Source: Ignavibacteria bacterium (GTDB taxonomy: Bacteria; Bacteroidota; Ignavibacteria; Tepidaquicellales; Tepidaquicellaceae). Taken from it: 64,000 nt of DNA. Numbering within the stretch: position 1 is the stretch's first letter; each line of letters opens with the position of its first letter. Below are positions 48,075 through 59,524 of this stretch, in pieces. The notes below the pieces were generated by a model. The model saw nothing but the letters and a program-made list of their open reading frames with translations, ran no database searches and was not told the origin of the DNA. The stretch is taken from positions 20,993-84,992 of the forward strand of contig JADJTX010000023.1 of assembly GCA_016710985.1 (NCBI GenBank), in the 5' to 3' direction. Made by a program: the position numbers and the translations under genes.

Positions 48075-49807
48075 ATGAAAAAAATTACATCAGCTGTAAT
48101 TTTAGTTTTTGCAGTTATTACATTTTTCGGATGCGGAAAGAAAGAAACTGCCAATATGGTTGAATTGAAGGGCGGAATAAAAGGCGGCGGGATTTTTCGA
48201 TTAAACGAGCTTGAAAATGTCCGAAGTCTTGATCCGGTTGGTATCAATGATAATGTTTCACATCACGTTGCTCATCAGATTTATGATCTGCTAATTGATC
48301 TGGATTCTACTCTTCAGCTTATACCTGAACTTGCTTTAAGCTGGGAAATTTCCGAAGACGGTCTTCTTTATACTTTTCATTTAAGAAAAGGAGTGATGTT
48401 TCAGGATAATGCCTGTTTCCCTAATGGCAAAGGACGGGAGTTTAAAGCAAGTGATGTTAAGTATTCATTTGACAGGGTTTGTGATCCCAGAACCGGGACG
48501 TTAGGTTTTGATTATTATAAAAATTATGTTGTTGGCGCTTCCGAGTTTTTCGATGAGGTGTCTGCAGCAAGGAGAGAATCCCGGGAGCCCAGGCTAAAAG
48601 ATGTGTCAGGATATATTGTGAAAGATGATACAACATTTCAGATACAATTAAAAAAGCCATTCGGACCTTTCATTTATTACATGTGCCTTGGATTTGCATA
48701 TATTGTTCCAAAAGAAGCGGTTGAGAAATACGGTAAAGATTTTTTTCAGAATCCCGTAGGAACCGGACCGTTTTTGTTCGTTAACTGGACTCAGGATCTT
48801 GAATTGAATTTGAAGAAAAACCCCGGTTACTGGGCAAAAGATGTGCACGGAAACCAACTTCCTTATGTAGATAATGTTAAGTTTAAGTTTTTAAAAGAGC
48901 TTTCACAGCAAATGCTTGAATTTCAAAACGGAAATCTGGATGAAAGTTACAGGATTCCTAATGAATCATTTAAAGCTGTTGTGAATGAGCAAAAGAATCT
49001 GACTCCTGAGTTTTCCCAGTTTAAATTACAAAAAGTGCCTTCGCTTTCACTTCAGTTTTACGGATTTCTGACTACAGGAAAAATATTTAATAATGAAAAG
49101 GTCAGGCAGGCATTTAATTATGCAATTGACAGAGACAAGATCTTAAAGTTTGTATTAAACGGTCAGGCTTTTATGGGAGCTGTGTATGGAATTGTCCCTC
49201 CGCCAATGCCTAACTATGATGTTAAAAAGATCAAAGGTTATACATTTGATCTGACGAAAGCCAAGCAGCTAATGGCTGAAGCAGGATATCAGGACGGAAA
49301 AGGATTCCCTGACGCGGTTTTACAGATAAATTCCGGTGGTGACCGTAATATTCAGCTGGCAGAATCAATTCAGAATATGCTGAAGGAAATCGGTGTAAAC
49401 ATGAAGTTAAATATTATTCAATTTGCGCAGCATTTGGATAATATTGATGCCGGCAGAGCTGATTTTTTCAGATTAGGATGGATAGCTGATTACCCGGATC
49501 CGGAAAATTTCCTTAACCTTTATTATGGGAAAAACGTACCGAAGGATCCAAAAGCCATAAGTCCCATAAACAGTACCAGATATCAGAATCCTGAATTTGA
49601 TGCTCTTTTGAAAAAGCCATAGCAACTACAGACCAGAAAGCAAGATATGACTTATATTATCAGGCTGAACAAATAGCTACTTCCCAGGCACCAATGCTTT
49701 TAATTTTTTATGAAGAAGATTACAGACTAATTCAGCCGTATGTGAAAGGATTTCCGCTTGATCCGATGCACAGAATAAATTTCAGGCATTTATGGCTTGA
49801 TAAATAG
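48075..49807 (+). CDS. dppA: Peptide ABC transporter substrate-binding lipoprotein (family 5, frameshifted at the end)
   Basis: A lipoprotein signal (ILVFAVITFFGCGKKE) leads into an SBP family 5 domain: LDPVGINDNVSHHVAHQIYD, LALSWEISEDGLLYTFHLRK, VGTGPFLFVNWTQDLELNLK, NEKVRQAFNYAIDRDKILKF, FRLGWIADYPDPENFL. The frame shifts near 49607 (one T missing), after which FEKAIATTDQKARYDLYYQA and MLLIFYEEDYRLIQPYVKGF continue to a stop at 49807. Reconstructed length is about 577 residues. Binds oligopeptides or similar outside the membrane. Confidence 0.9.
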
Positions 49808-49900
49808 GATTAAAATTTATAGTTTAACCAACATTTTTCAAGTAAAGCATTATAGTTCTTTCACAATAACATATTTATAAATTAAACAAGGAGTTAGTTA

Positions 49901-50532
49901 ATGGTAAGATCAAGACTATCCGGATTATTATCATTATCGCTATTATTTGCGGTAATGTTTTTAGTTGGATGTTCAAGTACCAGAGATATTTCCCAGGATG
50001 AAAGTCAGAGTAAAGATGTTACTGGATACAAAAACTCAGTAGAAGTAGTATCCACCAGCACCTTAAAAAACAAGACCTCAATCAACAAAAATAATCTCGA
50101 AGCAATTTCAAGCAGTTTAGAAGGATTTATTTCAAGTTCTGAATTTGCAAAAAACATGGAACAGGATGAAGTTATGTTCAAGTTTATTGAATATATCAAC
50201 ACACCATATTTATGGGGCGGTACCTCAAAAAGAGGAATCGACTGTTCAGCATTTATTCAAACAATGTTTTATCAGGCATTAGGGATCGAATTACCCCGAA
50301 CATCTCTTGAGCAATCAGGAGTTGGTGTGCCGGTTGAGAAAGCAGATTTAAAATTCGGTGATTTAATTTTCTTTGATACAATGAGAAAAGGAAGAGTAAC
50401 TCATGTCGGTATGTATTTGGGTAACGGTTTCTTCGCTCATTCAGGATCAAAACCGGAGTTGCTGTTGCATCTCTTGACGATGAATTCTATACAAGAGTTT
50501 ATTTAAAAGCCAAAAGAGTAACAGGTAATTAA
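49901..50532 (+). CDS. NlpC/P60 peptidoglycan endopeptidase lipoprotein (frameshifted)
   Basis: ATG 49901 has a Shine-Dalgarno AAGGAG at 49888-49893. Lipobox FLVGCSS. After a Ser/Thr-rich linker comes the NlpC/P60 (C40) domain: YLWGGTSKRGIDCSAFIQTM with the catalytic Cys, LPRTSLEQSGV, KFGDLIFFD, and the catalytic His in VTHVGMYLGNGFFAHSGS. One missing A at the A4 run 50449-50452 breaks the end; restoring it gives KTGVAVASLDDEFYTRVYLK. It lies inside a peptide ABC transporter cluster, suggesting cleavage of muropeptides for uptake. Confidence 0.9.
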
Positions 50533-50556
50533 TCTTAAATGTAAGTATAAATTTAT

Positions 50557-50594
50557 AAACCCGATATCTATTTTGTTTAGGTATCGGGTTTTTA
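50557..50594 (+). terminator. Intrinsic terminator after nlpC gene
   Basis: AAACCCGATA (50557-50566) pairs with TATCGGGTTT (50582-50591), followed by more T. It lies 25 bases after the reconstructed nlpC stop and separates it from the permease genes. Confidence 0.88.
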
Positions 50595-50711
50595 AGTCAA
50601 TAATCATTAGATATTCAATAGTGAATAGTTTTTAAGATAATTTTTATTGTTCATTGCTCATTACTCAGTTCATGTTGTAAATCGTAATTCTAAAATCGTA
50701 AATCAAATAAA

Positions 50712-51634
50712 ATGTGGTCTTACATTGTCAGAAATCTTTTTATTCAGTTCTGATAATAATAGGTGTACTGACAGTAACATTTTGCCTGCTTTACATCTTA
50801 CCCGGTGACCCTGCAAGGATGATGCTTGGTCAGAGAGCGGATGTTGCATCTGTAGAAGCTGTTAGAGAAGAGCTCGGGTTAAATAAACCTATTTACATTC
50901 AGTATTTAAGGTTTATGGGGAATGCATTTCAAGGTGATCTCGGACGTTCATATTCTTCAAACAGACAAGTAGTACAAACCATCATAGAAAAACTTCCTGC
51001 AACGGCATTACTGTCATTCAGCGCACTTTTAATATCTTCCATAATCGGAGTATTGATCGGGATCATATCTGCAACTAAAAAATATACATTTATAGATAAT
51101 GCTTCCATGATTTTCGCTTTATTTGGAATATCAATTCCTTCCTTTGCTTTCGGTTTGATCATGGCTCTGGTATTCGGACATTTATTAAAATGGTTTCCCA
51201 TTTCGGGATATATTTCAGACGGATGGGAATATCTGATATTGCCGATGCTTACACTGGCTTTCAGACCATTGGAAATAACAGCAAGAATTACACGTTCCTC
51301 AATGCTTGATGTAATGAACATGGATTATGTCAGAACAGCTAAAGCAAAAGGGCTGAGTACGAGATCTGTAGTATTTAAACATACACTTAGAAACGCTTTA
51401 AATCCGGTAGTCACAACTATCAGCGCATCACTTGCTGCTACATTAGGCGGTGTGTTTTTTATTGAATATATTTTTAACTGGCCCGGAATCGGTTTACTTG
51501 CAGTAGATGCTATATTTAAATTAGATTTCCCGATGATACAGGGGACAGTCCTTTTTAGTGCGATTGTGTTTGTTATAATAAATTTTTTTGTTGACATAAT
51601 TTACGCTATGCTTGACCCGAAAGGTGAAGCTTAG
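50712..51634 (+). CDS. dppB: Peptide ABC transporter permease (DppB type, frameshift in first helix)
   Basis: Inner-membrane permease with about six helices. The ATG at 50712 gives MWSYIVRNLF before a one-base shift; family sequence continues as SVLIIIGVLTVTFCLLYILP, GDPARMMLGQRADVASVEAV and the EAA loop EITARITRSSMLDVMNMDYV with RTAKAKGLSTRSVVFKHTLR. Length about 307 residues. Paired with the DppC-type permease at 51751. Confidence 0.9.
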
Positions 51635-51750
51635 TTGATAATTGATAATTGATAATTGATAATTCCATAATTACAATTCCAAATTATTAAAATAATTCAT
51701 AATTCATAATTTAAATTCAAAATTCATAATTCTTAATTCTTAATTAAAAT
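51635..51750. repeat. Short-period repeat tract (TTGATAA / ATTCATA)
   Basis: The gap between the two permease genes begins with four copies of TTGATAATTGATAA and continues as ATTCATAATTCATAAT and TTCTTAATTCTTAATT variants up to the TTG start of dppC. It is a degenerate 8-9-bp array. Confidence 0.8.
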
Positions 51751-52832
51751 TTGCAGGCGGAAACAGCCATAGTAGCGGATGAAATAATACAGGACGAGAA
51801 GAGTCATAATCTGTATTATTATTCATGGAAAAGATTGAAAAGGAACAAGCTGGCTATGCTTGGTTTGTGGACATTAATCTTTCTGTCTGTTGTCGCGCTT
51901 TTTGCACAATGGATTGCACCTTTTGACCCGAATCAGCAAATACTTGAATATTCGGCAAAGCCAATTGGATTTGAAGGTGAAGCTTTGGTAAAAATACCTA
52001 ATGAGAAGAATCCTGATGAAAATAATTTTATCCCGATTAAAGGTTTTGTAAAGAAGAAAACGGGAAAGTATTCTATCTGGACTTTGATGATAAAGAAGTC
52101 AGTATGGATGTTGCTGAACTGGAAAAGACAGGTGACGGATGGGTTAAGAAATTAAAATATTACCTGGGGACTGACAGATTTGGAAGGGATGTTTTAAGCA
52201 GATTGATATTTGGAAGCAGAGTGAGTCTGATGGTCGGATTAATTTCAGAAAGTATTTCAATTTTTATTGGTTTGCTCCTAGGCTCAATGGCAGGATATTT
52301 CAGAGGAAGAACTGATGTTGTTGTAATGTGGATGGCAAATGTCATCTTTGCATTTCCGGCTATACTCCTTATCATAGCTTTGTCAGTTGTATTGGGTAAA
52401 GGATTATGGCAGGCTTTTGTAGCAATCGGACTGACCGGTTGGGTGGATATCGCAAGAATTGTGAGAGGGCAGTTTTTCTCTTTACGTGAAACTGAATTTG
52501 TCGAGGCAACAAAGGCAATCGGTTTCAGACCCACTAGAGTAATAGTAAGACATATACTTCCAAATTGTATAGGACCTGTGATTGTGACCGGAACTGTCGG
52601 GGTCGCGGCTGCAATAATATTCGAAGCGGGTTTGAGTTTTCTCGGACTGGGAGTTCAGCCTCCCACAGCCAGCTGGGGTCAGATGATCTTTGACGGATAT
52701 AAATATATTGTTGTCGGTACAAACTGGGGACTTGCGATCTTCCCTTCGTTAGCGATAATGATCACAGTATTCTCAGTAAACCTTCTCGGTGACGGATTAA
52801 GGGATGCGTTTGATCCGAAGCTGAAAAGATAG
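51751..52832 (+). CDS. dppC: Peptide ABC transporter permease (DppC type, frameshifted)
   Basis: TTG start at 51751. The N-terminal RLKRNKLAMLGLWTLIFLSV and IAPFDPNQQILEYSAKPIGF are typical of DppC/OppC. One base missing near 52068 breaks the frame inside a periplasmic insertion. The rest is intact: YLGTDRFGRDVLSRLIFGSR, IGLLLGSMAGYFRG, EFVEATKAIGFRPTRVIVRH and FEAGLSFLGLGVQPPTASWG, ending LLGDGLRDAFDPKLKR. About 360 residues, slightly longer than usual because of the insertion between helix 1 and the DRFGRD motif. Confidence 0.9.
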
Positions 52833-52835
52833 TTC

Positions 52836-52935
52836 ATAGATCAGAGTTCATTGAGTTTATTGAGTTTATAGAGTTTATATAGTTCGTAAAGTTCGTAAAG
52901 TTCGTGAAGTTGTAGTGTTTGCAAAGTTCGTAGTT
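52836..52935. repeat. Degenerate 9-bp array after dppC (GTTCGTAAA type)
   Basis: Variants GTTCATTGA, GTTTATTGA, GTTTATAGA and GTTCGTAAA in tandem, same orientation as the 10074 array. It occupies the first part of the 361-base gap before the GAF-domain gene. Confidence 0.8.
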
Positions 52936-52994
52936 CGATTAATTTGTACTGTTTAAAGTTCTTAAAGTGTGGTCACTTCTGATAGTTTCTAAAT

Positions 52995-53055
52995 CTCAAT
53001 CAACCAATCCGTTATTTTTCAGCTCAGTCCGAGTTATTGCCTGTTGTTTTTCATG
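52995..53055. repeat. Half of a family B inverted-repeat element
   Basis: AATCCGTTATTTTTCAGCTC, AGTCCGAGTTATTGCCTG and TTGTTTTTCATG match the right arm of the family B elements at 19924 and 35152. No left arm is present, so this is a decayed or truncated copy. The remaining bases to 53193 show nothing recognisable. Confidence 0.55.
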
Positions 53056-53193
53056 AATATAATATGAATCACAATGGATACCTGAATTCATCTTTTGAAT
53101 TTCACTTCTGCAAAAAATGAATTAAGTTTGTTCTTCCTTAAAGTCTGTAAAAATAAATTTCAAAAGTAATACATCCTAAAGCAAACTATTTTA

Positions 53194-55590
53194 ATGATCA
53201 TGGAAAAAGAAAATGTAATATTTGACAATTTCTTAGTGATGGATACGAATGTTGGAAGTGTAATTAAAGACAAAAATATTGAATTTCCATTCAAAGCGAC
53301 ATTAAGTTTTGAGCTGCTGATAAAGCATATTAAATCTGTTGCGGAGAGTGATGATGAAATTAAAAAAGCGCTTGCCATGTCCATATTAAAGGAGTTTAAT
53401 AATGCTCCGGAAATGCACGGACAGATAAGCGATCTCAGCTTAATAAAAAAATATGATAAGCTGATAGATAATATGATGATGTTTGTATTCCCGAGTGCAT
53501 TCTGGGACAAACAGACTTATGCTGCCTGCATTCCATATTCAGATGAAATAATATATGGTTCTCCGAAATTCCGGGAGCTGATAAAAATGAACAATGGAGT
53601 AATAGAAGGAGAGCTGAATATAGACATGGCTTCTTATAATTTAGGTAAAACCATAATTTCGTTTATCGGAGTATTGTCTAAGTTTTACGGCGTTCATCTC
53701 AACTTGGATTTCCCTTTGGTTTATAAAATACTGGACCCTGTAACAAAGCTTGACAGATACTTCAAACTGAATAACGCAGCTGAATTTGTTGATATAATCC
53801 CAAAGGGAAAATTAAAAAAGCTGTCAAAAAAAGATCTTGAAAGCATTAAGATGAATATTTATAACGTTCAATATGTAGCGGACTTATTAGAACCTGACAA
53901 TTTTGTTTATACAGGATTCATTGTTATGAATGTAATTAACATTACAGATACTGAAATATTATCTGCCATAAGAAAAGATCTGATTGAGAAGGATACCATA
54001 ACTTCATTTGCTGGATTTATGAAACTTCAGCATAAGCTTAAATCACTTTTGAAATGTCCTGACCTTCTTCTCGGTATTGCTGATTATCCCGGGCAGCGAA
54101 CAACTATTGCAATGCGGACGAAAGGTCGGTAACAGCTTTCTTATAAACTGCAGCTGTCTTAAAAGACTCATTTCCATGAAAGGCTCAATTTATGATTATT
54201 CAATCGAAACAAAAAAAGTCATAATTATAGACGACCTTGAAAAACATCAGAATAAAACTAAAATTGAAGAAGAAATCCTGAGTCAGGGGATCAGGAATAT
54301 TTTAATCGCTCCTTTGATATTAGATAATGAAATAGTCGGCATACTGGAACTTGGTTCACCGAATCCCGGACAGATTACCATGGTAAATTCCTTAAAGCTG
54401 CGTGAGGTCTTATCTTTGTTTGCAATGGCAGTTGAGCGCAGCAGGGGAAGATATCAACAATAAAGTCAGGTCGATCATAAAAGAAAAATGCACTGCCATT
54501 CATCCGACCCTGGAGTGGAAATTTCAGAGAGCTGCATTGAATTATCTTAATAATGAAAGTGAAGGAAAAATGACTGAGATGGAAGAGATAATCTTTCATG
54601 ATGTATATCCCCTATACGGATTATCGGACATCAGAAATTCCTCGAAACTAAGAAATGAAGCCATCCGGGAGGATCTGGCGGAAAATCTTGAACTGGCAAA
54701 AGAAGTAATTTTATCGGCAATGAAGATCAAAGATCTGAAAGTCTTTGATGAGCTTAATTTCAGAATAGACAGAAAAGTTGACGCCTTGAAGTTTGGAATT
54801 GATTCGGGTGATGAAGCTGAAATTTTAAAGTTTCTTAATAAAAAGATCATACCGCTTTTTGATCATATTAAAGGTTATGGAAAAGATGTACAGGATGCAA
54901 TTGAGAAATATAATTCTTCTCTGACTGATAATTTAAGTTTCATTTATAAAAGAAGAAAAAGCTATGAAGAGAGCTCAACTAAGATATCAGGCATTATTGC
55001 ATCTTATCTTGACGAGGAACAAAAAGCAATTCAGGCTGTCTATCCTCATTATTTTGAAAGATATAAAACAGATGGTGTTGACCACAGCATTTACATAGGA
55101 GGTTCTCTTGTAGAGGATCAAAAGTTCAACAGGCTGTATTTAAGAAACATAAGAATGTGGCAGCTGATGATGATGTGCGGAATTGTAAGAAAATCAAATG
55201 AACTGAAAAAGGAACTTTTCGATCAGATTCAGATATGATGAAAAAAAGTTCGATGTAGACGGTGCATACAACGTCAAATATGAGATCATGAAAAAACGAA
55301 TTGATAAAGCTGAAATAAAAGGAAAGGAAGAGAGGCTTACACAACCCGATAAGATCGCGATTGTTTATTCTCAGACTTCAGAAGCACAGGAGTATCTTGA
55401 ATACATAGAGTATCTTCAGTCACAGAATTATCTTAAGAGAGAAATAGAAGAACTCGAACTTGAAGAACTACAGGGAGTAAAGGGTCTGAAAGCATTAAGA
55501 GTTTCTGTAGAACTGAATAATGCAAATGTCGGAAGTAAAATGGATAATGAGAAGTTAAAGAAAGCTGTGAAGAAGATGTCATTGAATTAG
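53194..55590 (+). CDS. Large GAF-domain protein (three frameshifts)
   Basis: Four overlapping frame segments join into one product of about 800 residues: N-terminal region (NIEFPFKATLSFELLIKHIK), a GAF-like domain near the middle (IDDLEKHQNKTKIEEEILSQ, IRNILIAPLILDNEIVGILE) and a long helical C-terminus (EEIIFHDVYPLYGLSDIRNS, YIEYLQSQNYLKREIEELEL). Breaks lie near 54110, at the G4 run near 54450 (one G too many; restores SREDINNKVRSIIKEK) and near 55230 (one A too many; restores DQFRYDEKKFDVDGAYNV). I recall similar GAF proteins of this size in Bacteroidetes. No output domain is recognised; role unknown. Confidence 0.65.
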
Positions 55591-55703
55591 AGTGTGTGGA
55601 GTGTGTGGAGTGTGTGGAGTGTGTGGAGTGTGTGGAGTGTGTGGAGTGTGTGGAGTGTGTGGAGTGTGTAGAGTGTGTGGAGTGTGTAGAGTGTGTGGAG
55701 TAA
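55590..55703. repeat. 10-bp tandem array (GTGTGTGGAG)
   Basis: About eleven near-perfect copies of the 10-bp unit GTGTGTGGAG start at the stop codon of the GAF gene, with a few GTGTGTAGAG variants at the end. It differs in base composition and unit length from the 9-bp arrays. Confidence 0.95.
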
Positions 55704-55746
55704 ATGAAGTAATAGAGTGTTTATAGTGAAGAGCAAATTCAGATTA

Positions 55747-55857
55747 AAACTTGATGAACTTGATGAACTTGATGATGAACTTAAAGAACTTAAAGAACTT
55801 GATGAACTTGACTGAACTTAACGAACTTAACGAACTTAACGAACTTAACGAACTTAA
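55747..55857. repeat. 9-bp tandem array before DUF6265 (TGAACTTGA / CGAACTTAA)
   Basis: Units drift from GATGAACTT to AAAGAACTT to CTTAACGAA in about twelve copies and end at the start codon of the next gene. In frame they would read as Asn-Glu-Leu repeats, but I treat them as noncoding. Confidence 0.88.
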
Positions 55858-55858
55858 C

Positions 55859-56266
55859 ATGATCATTACAGATCTAAGAATACTGAAGTGGCTTATTGGA
55901 CAATGGGAAGGGATTCATGGCAATGGTATTTATCACGAGGAATGGCAGGAAATAAATGAAAAAGAGTTTAAAGGAAAAGCTTATATGATCTTAAAAGGTG
56001 AAATAAGAAACGTTGAAAAGTTAACGATCCATTCTGATGAATCGGGTGCTTATTATATAGCGGACGTTAGTCACAATCCAAATCCGGTTTCGTTTAAATT
56101 GACTTCGCTCACAGAAAATACATTTGTCTTTGAAAATCCTGAACATGATTTTCCTCAGAAGATAACTTACAATAAGAAAGACGACGGTAATTTAACAGCT
56201 GTAGTGGAAGCTGTTAAGAACGGGAAAGTCAGACAGATTGAATATAACCTGAAGAAGGTTGGGTGA
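55859..56266 (+). CDS. DUF6265 protein
   Basis: A 135-residue protein beginning MIITDLRILKWLIGQWEGIH, followed by GIYHEEWQEINEKEFKGKAY, NPNPVSFKLTSL, FVFENPEHDFPQKITYNKKD. The LIGxWEG ... EEWxE ... FENPEHDFPQ pattern is that of the lipocalin-like DUF6265 family. The ATG at 55859 directly follows the repeat array; longer in-frame starts would translate the array. No signal peptide, so probably cytoplasmic. Function unknown. Confidence 0.8.
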   Translation: MIITDLRILKWLIGQWEGIHGNGIYHEEWQEINEKEFKGKAYMILKGEIRNVEKLTIHSDESGAYYIADVSHNPNPVSFKLTSLTENTFVFENPEHDFPQKITYNKKDDGNLTAVVEAVKNGKVRQIEYNLKKVG

Positions 56267-56353
56267 AAAGTATGAAATGCATGGAGTAAGTTGATTTAAA
56301 TCTGATGAATATTAATACAATCTAAACAAACTTACTCAAGCATTTGCAAAACT

Positions 56354-59300
56354 TTATGACGATTTTTTTACATCAATTTTATCAAACTCTTCTTTTGACA
56401 CCGGATTAATTTCCTGCATGCCTTTACCTTTTAACTCAGCGTTTACCCTGATCAGATAATTTTTGTAGATCTCATCAGCCTGTTGAGAGCTGTTGTTTAA
56501 CTCAAATTCCAGCCCCTCTATTCTTTCAATTTGCTGCTGAGTAGGTTTTCCGCCAAAAAAGCTCAAGCCGGTATAAAGCTCGCTTATTTGTTCCCTTAAT
56601 CTTTCTTCACCTGTTATGCCTTTGCTTTCTTTCGTTGCGACACAGTTTTTCCGGAGTTCTTCGAGTTTGTTTATTAATTCATTCCCGGCATCCTGACTTA
56701 TCTTACCTTCGTCAACGAGTTTTTTAGTTTCATCTTTTACTTTGTTAATGTTAAACACAATATAAGCAAGTTCTTCATGCATTCTGAATATTTTCATTGT
56801 AGTTTCATCGCGAAGTACAATTTCTTCCTTACTGTAAGGTGAGTAAGGGTTATGTATGATCTCAAGAGTGCCGGTGTAGACCTTATCGTCTTTTGTGAGT
56901 TTTACAGGATATGTTCCTTCCGCAATAAAGGGTCCGATAAATCCGCTCCGGTCCGGTATGACACCGGGCGCAACCTTCGGGGGTTTAAGTCTCATATCCC
57001 AGCTGACACGGTTTATACCTTTTCGCTTAGTGCCCGGAATAGATTTCAGGAGGTTCCCGCTGTTGTCATAAATGTCAACTTTCACGTCACCTGTTACAGC
57101 TCTGTCTTTTAAATAGTATATTATCTGCGCATCTTCAGGAGCATTCTGTCCGATATACATGCCGACATTTGAAGAAAAATTAGAACCGAGTCTTATTCCA
57201 TTTATGTAATTAACTCTTGTAGGCAGAACATAAGCTTCCTGTTCCATGACTTCAGATGTCAGGTTTCTCATCGGGGTCAGATCATCCAAAATAATTATTC
57301 CTCTCCCGTGAGTAGCTAAAATCAGATCTCCCTTTTCCGGCTGTATATAAATATCCCTCACATCACATCTTGGAATATTACCGGTATATTGAGCCCAGCT
57401 CTTTCCTCCGTCTATGCTCACAAACAACCCAAACACCGTTCCGGCAAAAAGTAAATTTTGATTTACGATATCCTGCTTTATCTTATGTGCGTATCCTTCG
57501 ATTTCATTTGTAGAAATAGATACCCAGGTCTTTCCAAGATCTGTTGTTTTAAAAATGTAAGGCTTCATATTACCGTCAGCGTGAGCATCGAATGTTGCAA
57601 AGGCTGTATTTTTGTCAAATGTACTTGCGTCAATACTTGAAACCCAGGTATTCTTCGGGACACCGGTAAGATTTTCAGTTACATTTGTCCAGGCTGAACC
57701 TCCGTTCCCGGTTACCTGAACATTTCCGTCATCTGTTCCGACCCAGATAACATTCTGATCTGCAGGAGATTCAGATATGGCAAAAATTGTGCAATGGTTT
57801 TCTGCAGAGGAGTTGTCAATTGATAAACCTCCTGATTCCTCCTGAGTTTGTTTTTCTAAATTATTTGTTGTCAGATCGGGTGAAATTCTTTGCCATGATT
57901 CGCCCTTATCACTGGTTTTATATAAATACTGAGAACTAAAATAAATTGTCCCCGGATTTACAGAACTCTGGTGAACTGGAGTATTCCAGTTGCATCTCAG
58001 CTTTGGCTCGCCTTTCAATGGCTGGGGCTTAACAGTTTTATTTTCAAAATTCTTTCTGTTGTATCTGAATATATTCCCTCCCTGAGATTCCCAGTAAACG
58101 TAATCCGAATTTGTCAGATCAGGCACTACGGAAAATCCATCTCCAAAACCAACTGACCTCCAGTCTTCATTATCAATTCCTCCTGTGGTAGAAGAAGGCG
58201 CCATCCAGGAACCGTTATCCTGAAGTCCTCCGTAAACATTATAATATGGTTTATCTGTATCAGCTGCAACATGGTAGAACTGAGAAACCGGAAGGTTTTG
58301 TATCATAAGAAAATTATTACCTCTGTCTAATGACATATAAACGCCTCCGTCTGTTCCTACGTATATCTGCTGAGGATTCTTAGGATTGATCCATATTGCA
58401 TGATAATCCGGATGTACAAATCCGCCTTCTGATGAAGATTCCCTGAAAGACTGACCTCCGTCATCGCTGATTGATAGTGTAAATGCAGGTCTGTAAATTC
58501 TTTTTTCGTCCGTTGGATCAACTGCAATTACGCTGAAATAAAACGGGCGTGCGACAACATTCCCTGTAGCACTGTTTTTTTTCCAGCTTAATCCTCCGTC
58601 TATAGATTCAAACAATCCGGGATCCGATGATTCAGCGATAGCATAAATATGTTTAGGATCACTTGGTGAAATTGCGATACATATCCTTCCAAGCATATTA
58701 TCTTCAGCAAATGCCTGATCAATTCTTTCCCAGTTGTCTCCTCCGTCAATACTTTTAAACAATCCGCTGGTTTCACCGCCTGAGCTGAATGTCCAGGGTT
58801 TTCTTCTGAACTGCCACATTGAAGCATAAAGTACTTTTGGATTTTTAGGATCCATGACTATATCAGCACAGCCGGTCTTGTCATCTATGTAAAGTATTTT
58901 TTCCCCAGGAATCGCCGCCGTTAACTGTCTTATAAAGCCCTCTGTCTTCGCTGTCACCCCATAACGCTCCCGGAACTGAAACATAAACAACATTACTGTT
59001 TGTCGGATCTATAACTATCTTCGATATGTGTTCACTGTTTTCCAGACCAACTTTCTTCCAGTTATCACCGCCGTCATCGCTTTTATACATTCCGTCTCCG
59101 ATAGCAACAGAATTTCTCATGTTTGATTCGCCTGTACCAACCCAAATGACATCGGGATTATTCTGATCTATTGTTAAAGCGCCGATCGACTGACAATATT
59201 TATCAAATACTGATTTGAATACCGCACCTCCGTTAACAGTTTTCCAAACGCCTCCTCCGGCAGTGCCTACATAAAGTATTCTCGGTTCTTTGTTAACTCC

Positions 59301-59450
59301 GTCAATGGCTGTTATCCTTCCGCTCATTGTCGCAGAACCAATCTGCCTTGCGTTCAATGCACCAAAGGTTGCCGGGTTGATCTTTGTCTGTGAATATGAA
59401 TTTTGAACAGAAAAGATGATTACTAATAAAGCAAGTAGTAATTTTTTCAT
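56354..59450 (-). CDS. Exported BNR/VPS10-like beta-propeller protein (glycosyl-hydrolase-like, one frameshift)
   Basis: A signal peptide (LLLALLVIIFSVQNSYSQ) precedes two propellers made of Asp-box/BNR repeats, for example GGGVWKTVNGG, GMYKSDDGGDNWKKVG, GLFKSIDGGDNWERI, LFESIDGGLSWKK, YKTSDKGESWQRISPDLTTN, FKTTDLGKTWVSI and FVSIDGGKSWAQYTG. A C-terminal beta domain and a helical tail follow. This is the roughly 1,030-residue sortilin/xyloglucanase-like protein common in Bacteroidetes. The frame breaks at about 58905 (one G too many); correction gives GDSWEKILYIDDKTGCADIV. Substrate or ligand unknown; no catalytic acid identified. Confidence 0.85.
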
Positions 59451-59524
59451 ATTATGTATTTTAAAGTTGTGTGATAAATTAATGATTTATTAATTTCATA
59501 AAATGAGAGCTGATTGAATATTGT

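Noticed and set aside
55751..55858. In-frame upstream start for the DUF6265 gene, adding an Asn-Glu-Leu repeat N-terminus
   Set aside because: The extra part is translated 9-bp repeat; family members start near the ATG at 55859.
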